Source: CAZSDU01 sp964429135
GTDB taxonomy: Bacteria; Bacteroidota; Bacteroidia; Bacteroidales; FEN-979
Length of the DNA stretch: 64,000 nt
Assembly: GCA_964429135.1 (NCBI GenBank)
Contig: CAYSAU010000001.1
Location: 236,300-300,299 of the forward strand
Direction: 5' to 3'
Shown here: piece by piece, positions 10,901 through 16,487 of the stretch
Numbering within the stretch: position 1 is the stretch's first letter
Layout: each line of letters starts with the position of its first letter
Notes under the pieces: model-generated
Databases searched by the model: none
What the model saw: only the letters and a program-made list of their open reading frames with translations
What the model was told of the DNA's origin: nothing
Position numbers and translations under genes: made by a program

Positions 10901-11780
10901 TACTAGCATTGGCATTGTTGGCGGTAGCTCCGTAGATGCCATAAAGGGCTCCGGTGGAACCTGTACCTCCGTTGATGCTGCTTTTGGCAACGGTCAGGTT
11001 ATTCTGATAAGCCACATAAATAACATAAGCAGTGGATGATCCTCCGGCAAAGTTTGTAAAGGTATTTCCTGTTACAGACCCGATGTCATTGTTCTGGTCA
11101 TAATATGTATAAGGGCTGGCATCTGCTCGTCCGTACAAATAAATCCCGTTGTAGCAACTGGTGATGGTGTTCCCGTAAAATTTATTGTTGGAATTCTGTC
11201 CGGCAACATCGGTGACCGTCAATTGTGTAGTGGCCGTGGTAGTGTGGTTGTTTGAATAGATTCCGTAAGTGGCCGTGTAGGTCTGCAGGAGAGTAATGGT
11301 ACAATTTTTAATGGTAATATTTTGGGAACCCTGAGTACCCGAAACTTTCAGCAGGGCATATCCCCATTCCATTTCTGTTGTGGCGGTAGTATTCAGAACG
11401 TTTTCCGCAACGTCGATACCATCAAAAGTAATGTATTTCACCCCATTGAAACAGATGATGGCATCCAGGGTTCCGGTTCCTACCCCGGCGGTGATCTTGG
11501 GGTTGTTACCTACACCGGATTTCTGAAAAATGATCTGGTTCGCTGAAGTGCCGGTATTGGTCGTGATATAGCCGGCAGTCGGCGTGGTAAATGTTTCGAC
11601 ATGGTTCGCGGCGACATTGAAGGTCACCCCTCCCGCTCCGACACCCTGGGCATTCAGGGCTGTAATGGCGGCTTCGATCGTGGCATAGCTCCCGGGAATG
11701 GTTTTCACCCCGGTCAACTGTGCCCATGAAATACTGCTCAACATGAAAGCAGCAATCACTAGAAGTACAATTTTTCTCAT
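4926..11780 (-). CDS. Giant T9SS-exported beta-helix / Fn3-like / PKD-like surface protein (2284 aa)
   Basis: The protein has a signal peptide (MRKIVLLVIAAFMLSSISWAQ). A first parallel beta-helix region (about 25-805) is full of short YNN/YSN turns and a dozen Y-G-I-Y-like motifs. A Fn3-like spacer is followed by a second beta-helix module starting with TIGTGGDYATLTEA (about 940-1470). Three Fn3-like repeats (about 1478-1770, each with NTTYHFR-like motifs) and four PKD/Ig-like repeats (about 1770-2120) come next. It ends in a type A T9SS sorting domain (about 2205-2284; FNIFPSPNDGRF to TKKVLINK). The family knowledge supports export through the T9SS and attachment at the surface. An adhesin or polysaccharide-binding role is only inference: the beta-helix could be carbohydrate-active, but I see no catalytic motif. 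It is transcribed alone toward hldD. Confidence 0.9.
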   Translation of the reverse strand: MRKIVLLVIAAFMLSSISWAQLTGVKTIPGSYATIEAAITALNAQGVGAGGVTFNVAANHVETFTTPTAGYITTNTGTSANQIIFQKSGVGNNPKITAGVGTGTLDAIICFNGVKYITFDGIDVAENVLNTTATTEMEWGYALLKVSGTQGSQNITIKNCTITLLQTYTATYGIYSNNHTTTATTQLTVTDVAGQNSNNKFYGNTITSCYNGIYLYGRADASPYTYYDQNNDIGSVTGNTFTNFAGGSSTAYVIYVAYQNNLTVAKSSINGGTGSTGALYGIYGATANNANASIYNNTLTLTSAGTTGYIYGIYNSGIGTSGTTNTLNIYSNTVQNCTYPTATSAYFYGIYNAATAFTINFYGNTVNNNVIGGSGYTYLAYTTSVSGGTCNVYNNTVTNNQRTGNAATCYIYGLYVVGSGNTSIHDNTISGNAVTAITGYSAYIYSLYCSNSATSQMVYNNTIFNQSVTTSYTSASAVYGIYSYPASTGVNTNALYNNNVHDLTITNSSSGYGYIYGIYGYYMGNIYSNNLYNLTVSSATGYGYGYGYYFGGAGIFNVYKNKLYNVSMAGTSGYYYGMYVTSPTTAYIHNNYISDLKTPASNNTSGLHGIYVASGTTVNLYYNTIYLNCTNSSTTTFYSDAIYIATGTASELRNNIAINLSTAPGSGTYIAAAYRRSSTTLTSYTATSNNNDFYAGTPSANNLIFYDGTNSIPTMAGFKTLVSPRDASSITEMPPFVNVATTPYDLHLQTTVPTQCESGGSVVSTPAITFDYDNHARYPNAGYPDNPLSPASAPDIGADEFAGLLLDISPPVISYTPFLNTSSLSARTLTTTITDQTGVPTTLPGMPRLYWRINTGTWNSVPASWVSGSTYTFTFGGGAALNDVISYYIVAQDVVAPPNIGANPAAGAAGFTANPPACSTPPTTPNSYTIVGTICGNKTIGTGGDYATLTEAATALNNSEMTCPVVWTILSTYSSAGETFPIIVDANPGSSAVNTLTIKPNTGVTAAISGDSPSGPVIAILNSFTIIDGSNTPSGTTQDLTITNTSATSPQVVFIGSNGTTPITDVILKNTIIVNGVNTSTAVVVRDAAGGAGYFNNITIQNNSIRKAYYAIFCVAATAPGNGSGTLITGNLMNSTGADALLGNGVYAQGVDGITVSDNIIGNITQGSYTFLPTGIWFATDTKNGVISGNVISNLAYTGTSSYSARGIVVSTGILNANINILNNKITGLSTSGSTQPYGIYVFSTMSGVRVENNEVGSILNSNTGGYGARGIYVATGLASSAVSLINNVVYDVKCTGDASQTYWGIGIGTDGATGNVNIYNNSVYLSGSYAGYSAATISTALYLGSPATNIDVRNNMLMNTFDNTASTTDKSYAIYNASANTAFVPINYNDYYVSGTPGVLGYQGADVTTLAAWKIATGQDVNSLNNDPLFTSTTNLLPTTTLMNNAGVYLPQVLQDIVGVNRSNPPDMGAYEYAPDPVVVTLAASALTANTATLNGTVMANGLTMNTWFDYGLTNAYGTSLAGVPATVSGSTTTPISLAIASLLPNTTYHFRARAVHASITAYGSDLTFTTPALPPTVVTTAATGVNTTAATLNGTVNANDASTAVTFEYGPTTLYGSFAAGVPPTVTGTSVTPCSAAISGLQPNTLYHYRIVGTNSGGTSNGNDMTFTTAAAPPIVVTNPASGIGTTSATLNGSVTALNASTTVTFQYGLTLAYELPAVPGVPSPVTGNVATAVSANLTGLLTNTTYHFRCVGVNAGGTTYGADQTFLSGCPPVGPAGPITGSTSVCTNSTGIVYTVAPITNAVGYVWGVPTGAVITAGANTNSITVTFGANSGNVSVYGTGPCGDGTPSSLAVVVNPLPVPTIMGPASACQGTNTNVYNTETGMTGYVWTVSAGGAITAGAGTNAITVQWNSTGAQTVTVNYINGNGCTAPTPTSYAVTVNAAPVPTITGPTTMCVNSGYFDYYTQGGMTGYVWTVSAGGTITFGQGTSQIQVTWNTAGAQTVTVNYANANGCYALTPASLAVTVDPLPGTAGNITGTSTVCGGALGIAYSIAPVANAVSYVWNLPAGVTIATGFNTNSITVDFADNASSGNITAQGNNLCGNGTPSAPFAVTVTPKPATPLVTSMDITLNSSAPTGNQWYFSPTETGTGTPISGATGQVYIATETGWYWTVVTIGGCSSNPSNREYILVTGQQELQGGNFNIFPSPNDGRFTVSMSSTSLEKFNITIYNNLGQNIFELRDVEVNGNVQQTIDLRKAGNGIYTVVFQSNNHQVTKKVLINK

Positions 11781-11962
11781 GATTTGTTTTGTTAATTAAT
11801 AATTACTCATTCTTGGTTTTAATATTTATGATTAATTTTTTTAGAATATGTATGAATTTTTGTCATCCGAGAAGAAATAATGTAAAATGCACTGTAAAGT
11901 TAATAATATATTTTTTCGATTGACAAAATTTAATTTTTTTTTTAAGGAGATCAGTCACCAGG

Positions 11963-13303
11963 TCATTCCCAAAATCTTGCCGTATCTTCAGGACTTTCTC
12001 TTTCTTTGAGAATTTCGAACTGTTTTCCATGATAACCAAGGATCCTTGGTGTTTGCCGGCTGTTATAACGAGACCACATGCTGAAGGTGTAGCTTCCGCT
12101 GTCGTGAATGGCAATGTAATCCCCTTCTTCCAATTCAGGCAGCAGGACATCCTTGGCTAAAATATCTCCTGAAAAGCATAAAGGGCCTGCCAGGTTATAC
12201 GATTTGAGATCCGCGATCCGCGATCCGTGATCCGTTTTCGTATCTTTTTTATCGCCAATCGCTAATCGCGTATCGGAGATCTTTGAATTTCCGTTTTTAT
12301 CGTAAACGCTGTATTCATGTTGCCAGTCGGAGGGATTTAAACATTCTCTGACAAACAGGTCGGCCCCGACATGGATCATGGCAGTATTGATGCCCGAATC
12401 GTGTTTGACATATTCCACACGGCTGACAGTCCAGCCGGCGTTGGTGTATATCCAGCGACCGAATTCGGTGATCAGCTTGAAAGCTGCTGAGTGGGTGAAT
12501 AGTTCCGGGGCTCTCTGCCTGATTGCCCCGACATATTCAATCATGGACGGAGGGGTTCTGTCATGATGGTAGGAAACCGGCAGTCCTCCCCCGATATCAA
12601 CGATATTAACCGGAGGGATCTTTAGATTCCGGCGGATTTCATTTACCTCCAAAACAAAATCATATAAAACACCAATGCCTTTTATCAGTAATTCTATCGG
12701 ACAGCCCTGGGAACCGACATGCAGATGAACTCCGTTTAACCAGGGATAGCTTGCAAAGGCCTTGAGCAATTCTTTTTTTCTGGTGTTAATGGGTAGCCCG
12801 AACTTGGAATATTCCCCGGCTACGCTTGACTCAAGGATGCTTCCCGTTCCCACCTGAGGGTTGATACGGATGCCGATGCTTCCTTTAGCATTCATGAATA
12901 ATCGGATCCGCGATATGCGTTCTAGTTCCGAAAAATTATCCACATTGATATGGATGCCTTGGTCAAGGGCAAATTCCAGCTCTGTGTTGGTTTTCACCGG
13001 GGAATCAAACACGATATTTTCCGGAGGGTATCCGCTTTTCAGTGCCAGGTGAACTTCACCTATGGAAGCGGCCTCAACGCCCATTCCCAGTCCACGGCTG
13101 AATTCAAGGATACGGACCAGGGGGTTGGCTTTGATGGCCAGGGCATGCAGGGCAGATGCCGGAAAAACGTGCTGAAGTTCGTTTATCCTCGAGCGGAGTA
13201 AATCAAGATCATAAAAGATCAGTGCCGTGTCCTCTTTACGCAGGTAATCCTGTTTTAGAGCCCCTTTCAATATGTTTTCAATCGTCAATCGTAAATCCTT
13301 CAT
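11963..13303 (-). CDS. PLP-dependent fold-III decarboxylase (diaminopimelate decarboxylase-like) with an in-frame repeat insertion
   Basis: This is a LysA-like alanine-racemase-fold decarboxylase. The PLP lysine sits in HALAIKANP, the glycine-rich PLP-phosphate loop in DIGGGLPVSY, and the catalytic Cys motif appears as GPLCFSGD. RYNSR and the closing GYHG region match the C-terminal barrel. The usual EPGR motif reads EFGR. The substrate cannot be told from sequence: meso-diaminopimelate, lysine/ornithine or a carboxy-polyamine are all possible. I choose the ATG at 13303 (446 aa) because it overlaps the end of mqnD by only 26 bases. An ATG at 13360 would add 19 residues and an 83-base overlap. 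Residues about 340-365 are encoded by a heptamer-repeat tract and look foreign to the fold. Confidence 0.8.
   Translation of the reverse strand: MKDLRLTIENILKGALKQDYLRKEDTALIFYDLDLLRSRINELQHVFPASALHALAIKANPLVRILEFSRGLGMGVEAASIGEVHLALKSGYPPENIVFDSPVKTNTELEFALDQGIHINVDNFSELERISRIRLFMNAKGSIGIRINPQVGTGSILESSVAGEYSKFGLPINTRKKELLKAFASYPWLNGVHLHVGSQGCPIELLIKGIGVLYDFVLEVNEIRRNLKIPPVNIVDIGGGLPVSYHHDRTPPSMIEYVGAIRQRAPELFTHSAAFKLITEFGRWIYTNAGWTVSRVEYVKHDSGINTAMIHVGADLFVRECLNPSDWQHEYSVYDKNGNSKISDTRLAIGDKKDTKTDHGSRIADLKSYNLAGPLCFSGDILAKDVLLPELEEGDYIAIHDSGSYTFSMWSRYNSRQTPRILGYHGKQFEILKERESPEDTARFWE
12208..12284. repeat. Eleven degenerate 7-bp repeats inside the decarboxylase gene
   Basis: Read on the plus strand in strict 7-base steps from 12208, the units are GATCCGC, GATCCGC, GATCCGT, GATCCGT, TTTCGTA, TCTTTTT, TATCGCC, AATCGCT, AATCGCG, TATCGGA and GATCTTT. 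The shared core is xATCsGx. In the protein this gives a 7-residue period (ISDTRLA, IGDKKDT, KTDHGSR, IADLKSY) placed between the HEYSVYD and AGPLCFSGD family motifs. The reading frame survives the insertion. Confidence 0.8.
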
Positions 13304-14108
13304 TCGCAAATTCAATGATTCCTGTTTTTTTTGCCATTTCAAATAATTGGCTAACGGCATTTCTCCCGGCTTTTCCCAGGCTCAGACTGAAGTCATTCAC
13401 AAAGAGTGAGATGTGCTTCCGCATGACCTCTCCGTCCATTTCCCGTGCATTCCTTCTGACAAACGCCATGGTTTCTTCCGGATGAGCCATGGCATATAAG
13501 ATACTGCGGTGAAGGATACGCTCCAGCGACCTGATCCTGTCTTCGCCCAGGCTCTTCCTGGCTACGATACCCCCCAGCGGGATAGGGCAGTGAGTGAGAT
13601 TTTCCCAGTAGCTTCCCAGATCCATGATTTTTCTCAGCCCTTTCTTCTCGAAGGTAAATCTGTTTTCATGAATGATGATCCCGGCATCCGTTTCTCCGCT
13701 GAGAATGGCATCCTCGATACCGGAAAAAATCATGAATTGTTTCTTCACTGCTTTCGGAAAGGCAAGCCGGAACAATAAATGGGCGGTAGTGTATTCTCCG
13801 GGAACGGCTATCTTCAGGGTATCTATTTCTGGTAATGAATATCCACGGGAGCCAATCAGCAGAGGTCCGTTGCCATAACCCAGCGCGCTTCCGCAATCCA
13901 GAAGAGCATATCGCGAGCTAAGATAGAGATAGGCGTGATAACTGACCTTACACATATCCGGTTCTGCCCTGAAAGCCTTTTGGTTAAGGCACTCCACATC
14001 CTCCATGGTAGAATCGAAATCAAACCCTTCGGTATCCACCTTGCCATGCACCATGGCATAAAAGATGAAGGTGTCATTCGGACAAGGAGAAAACGCCAGT
14101 TTTATCAT
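13278..14108 (-). CDS. mqnD: 1,4-dihydroxy-6-naphthoate synthase (futalosine pathway)
   Basis: The 276-residue product carries the N-terminal SPCPNDTFIF signature of MqnD and the periplasmic-binding-protein-like fold of the MqnA/MqnD family. MqnD converts cyclic dehypoxanthinyl futalosine to 1,4-dihydroxy-6-naphthoate in the futalosine route to menaquinone. Other family features are the ALGYGNGPLL loop and DAGIIIHENRF. It lies 56 bases downstream of mqnB on the same strand and its stop overlaps the start region of the decarboxylase gene, so the three genes probably form one operon. Length is normal for the family. MqnA, the sister family, lacks the SPCPNDTF motif, so MqnD is the better call. 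Confidence 0.9.
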   Translation of the reverse strand: MIKLAFSPCPNDTFIFYAMVHGKVDTEGFDFDSTMEDVECLNQKAFRAEPDMCKVSYHAYLYLSSRYALLDCGSALGYGNGPLLIGSRGYSLPEIDTLKIAVPGEYTTAHLLFRLAFPKAVKKQFMIFSGIEDAILSGETDAGIIIHENRFTFEKKGLRKIMDLGSYWENLTHCPIPLGGIVARKSLGEDRIRSLERILHRSILYAMAHPEETMAFVRRNAREMDGEVMRKHISLFVNDFSLSLGKAGRNAVSQLFEMAKKTGIIEFANEGFTIDD

Positions 14109-14164
14109 TTTCGATTCACACCTGCCTGAAGGCAGAATTTTTAATTACAATTTTCATCTCCAAC

Positions 14165-14854
14165 TTACCCCCTCTCCACCTCCCGAAGCAAATCCTGCAT
14201 CACTTTATTCAGGTTCTTCAAGGCAAGGGGAATATTCCATCTCGACTTATCCCTTTCTTCCACCCGGTTTGATATAGACCGGATCTGCACACAGGGCATG
14301 CCTTCGGTCAGGCATCCATATAGGAATGCCGCCCCTTCCATGCTTTCGACATCGGCTGGGAAAAAACGTGTCGTCTTTTTTATGTTTTCAGAAATCCCGT
14401 TCACCTTGCTGACCGTATTCCCTTTCACCCGGGCAAGATTTTCCAGGCATGAAAAGGGAGGGATACGGAAATTATGGAGTTTGCCTGAACGGTATGGAAA
14501 GGCATCAGGATCCATAAGGCCGAGTTCAAACATGGAAATGATTTTTTCCCCGTCTTCGGCACACATTTCAGGCATACATTCTTCCACTACATTCACCACA
14601 CTTCCAATGTTCAGCCTGTCATGATAGGTTCCGGCAATACCTGCATTGAAGGCAAAGGAATAGGTTGATGGGTCGAGGATTTTCCCGAGATGGAAGGCGG
14701 TTTGCATCATGCCAATACCGGGAATGAGCACATCCACAGACATAGACCTGAACCTGTAATGCAGGAGAGATTCGTTTCCCTTTCCCAGGAAAGCCATGTG
14801 GCCAAGGGTGGGGCGGATTTCAAATTCGGTAGCGGCGACGATCAGGACAGCCAT
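14165..14854 (-). CDS. mqnB: Futalosine hydrolase
   Basis: The 229-residue protein belongs to the nucleoside phosphorylase / MTA-SAH nucleosidase superfamily. The visible signatures are the N-terminal VAATEFEIRP, GIGMMQTA, FNAGIAGTY, and the substrate-binding VESMEGAAF followed by QIRSISN. In this context it fits MqnB, which removes the base from (amino)futalosine to give dehypoxanthinyl futalosine. It is followed by mqnD on the same strand, supporting the pathway assignment. A plain MTA/SAH nucleosidase is the main alternative, but the neighbour argues against it. No clear -7 box was found in the 112 bases shared with the divergent MFS gene. Confidence 0.87.
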   Translation of the reverse strand: MAVLIVAATEFEIRPTLGHMAFLGKGNESLLHYRFRSMSVDVLIPGIGMMQTAFHLGKILDPSTYSFAFNAGIAGTYHDRLNIGSVVNVVEECMPEMCAEDGEKIISMFELGLMDPDAFPYRSGKLHNFRIPPFSCLENLARVKGNTVSKVNGISENIKKTTRFFPADVESMEGAAFLYGCLTEGMPCVQIRSISNRVEERDKSRWNIPLALKNLNKVMQDLLREVERG

Positions 14855-14919
14855 AAAAATAATTCCGGATAAAAATACATATTAAATAGAAATGCTCATC
14901 AAGGGAAAAAGATAATTAT

Positions 14920-14927
14920 TAGTTTTG
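14920..14927 (+). promoter_or_regulatory. Candidate -7 box (TAGTTTTG) for the MFS gene
   Basis: A TAnnTTTG match 39 bases before the ATG at 14967. If transcription starts about 7 bases downstream, an upstream in-frame TTG at 14925 could not be the translation start, which supports choosing the ATG. Confidence 0.4.
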
Positions 14928-14966
14928 TCGTTCATTTCCAAACCCAAACATTTAATTCCTGCTGAT

Positions 14967-16388
14967 ATGAATGAAAAAGTACAAAAACTGCTGAGCGATT
15001 CCACTCCTCTGCGCTGGACGGCCTTAGCTTTGATTTCACTGACCATGTTGTCCGCTTATTATTTTGTGGACATGATCGCTCCCCTCGAATCCTTGTTAGA
15101 GATCAAACCCTATTCCTGGACGCCCAGTAATTATGGATTTTTCTCGGGTTCGGAATACATGTTGAACGTCCTCGGATTTCTTATAATTTCAGGGATTATT
15201 CTCGATAAAATGGGCATACGGTTTACCGGGCTTACGGCTACGATTGTAATGCTCGGAGGCGGTTTGATTAAACTATACGCCCTGACGCCTTATTATTATA
15301 ATGGCGGATTTGGATACGATTTTTTCAATTCCTTCTGGACTACCATGCCTGCTACTGCAAAACTGGCTGCCATAGGTTACGGGATTTTCGGAATCGGGGT
15401 TGAGATGGCAGGGATAACCACTTCCCGTACAGTCGTCAAATGGTTCAAAGGTAAGGAACTTGCACTGGCGATGGGAATGCAGCTGGCTACTGCCCGTTTA
15501 GGCGCTTCAATTGCTTTTTTCTTTTCTGCAGATATTGCCGGGGAAAGAGTCGTCAACGGCATCCGTGAAGGGAATATACTGAACCCGATCTATCTGGGTG
15601 TATCATTGGTAAGCATTGGGTTTCTGACCTTCCTGATTTATACTTTCATGGACAGAAAACTGGATAAACAGACTGGTGCTACGGATACCGGTGCAGATCC
15701 CACTGAGGAATTCCATGTGAAAGACCTGGCGAAAATCATTACCAACCGCGGGTTTTTGCTTATCTCCCTGCTTTGTGTCCTTTTCTATTCCGGGGTTTTT
15801 CCCTTTCTGAAATATGCTGTTTACATGATGCAGTCGAAACTGGGTGTGGACGCGCACATTGCCGGGAAAATTTCAGGATTACTGCCCATCGGAACCATCT
15901 TGCTCACTCCCATTATCGGATATTTCCTCGATAAAAAAGGCAAAGGTGCTACCATCATGATTTTCGGAGCTGTTTTACTGACCCTGGCTCACCTCACTTT
16001 TGCGTTTATGCCTAACAGCATTGCCATTGCCATCACCGCTATCATCGTTCTGGGAATTGCTTTTTCTCTGGTACCGGCCTCGATGTGGCCTTCGGTTCCC
16101 AAGATTGTAGAGGAACGCTATCTTGGATCCGCCTATGCCCTGGTTTTCTGGATTCAGAATATCGGACTGATGTTCTTCCCCTGGCTGATCGGCGTGGTGA
16201 TTGAAGCGGTTAACCCCGGGGTGACCAAAGCCATTCAGGATGGTGATATCACAGCGGTATACAATTATACGGTACCGATGCTCGTATTCGCCAGCCTGGG
16301 TGTGGCTGCCATTTTCCTGGGATTCCTCCTGCGCAGGGAAGATAAGTTGAAAAAGTATGGACTGGAATTACCTAACAAGCGAAGCTGA
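14967..16388 (+). CDS. Major facilitator superfamily transporter
   Basis: The 473-residue protein has about 12 hydrophobic helices with a short cytoplasmic N-terminus and a hydrophilic central loop (KLDKQTGATDTGAD) between the two six-helix halves. The half-repeat loop after helix 2 (LDKMGIRFTG) and its second-half counterpart (LDKKGKGAT) match the MFS motif A region. The substrate is unknown; sugar/anion or peptide-type carriers of the inner membrane are possible. The start is placed at the first ATG rather than an in-frame TTG at 14925, which falls within the predicted -7 box. The gene is monocistronic: a strong terminator follows and mqnB is divergent. Confidence 0.85.
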   Translation: MNEKVQKLLSDSTPLRWTALALISLTMLSAYYFVDMIAPLESLLEIKPYSWTPSNYGFFSGSEYMLNVLGFLIISGIILDKMGIRFTGLTATIVMLGGGLIKLYALTPYYYNGGFGYDFFNSFWTTMPATAKLAAIGYGIFGIGVEMAGITTSRTVVKWFKGKELALAMGMQLATARLGASIAFFFSADIAGERVVNGIREGNILNPIYLGVSLVSIGFLTFLIYTFMDRKLDKQTGATDTGADPTEEFHVKDLAKIITNRGFLLISLLCVLFYSGVFPFLKYAVYMMQSKLGVDAHIAGKISGLLPIGTILLTPIIGYFLDKKGKGATIMIFGAVLLTLAHLTFAFMPNSIAIAITAIIVLGIAFSLVPASMWPSVPKIVEERYLGSAYALVFWIQNIGLMFFPWLIGVVIEAVNPGVTKAIQDGDITAVYNYTVPMLVFASLGVAAIFLGFLLRREDKLKKYGLELPNKRS

Positions 16389-16409
16389 GCCTGAATATAT
16401 TTTTAATAA

Positions 16410-16446
16410 GCGGCAGGAAGAATTTCTTTCCTGCCGCTTTTTTTTA
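16410..16446 (+). terminator. Rho-independent terminator after the MFS gene
   Basis: A GCGGCAGGAA stem at 16410-16419 pairs with TTCCTGCCGC at 16428-16437, with an 8-base loop, followed by a run of nine T at 16438-16446. It starts 21 bases after the stop codon of the transporter. Confidence 0.85.
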
Positions 16447-16458
16447 TTCAGATTTCCG

Positions 16459-16466
16459 TATGTTTG
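16459..16466 (+). promoter_or_regulatory. Candidate -7 box (TATGTTTG) for the C10 protease operon
   Basis: A perfect TAnnTTTG match 22 bases before the ATG at 16488 and just after the preceding terminator. It also overlaps an alternative TTG start at 16464, making that start unlikely. Confidence 0.5.
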
Positions 16467-16487
16467 TTATATCAAAATCCTTGTCCT

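Noticed and set aside
14122..14135. Short hairpin CTGCC-TGAA-GGCAG between mqnB and mqnD
   Set aside because: The T-run follows on the plus strand only, whereas both genes run on the minus strand, so it would not terminate them. It is too short to call a repeat element.
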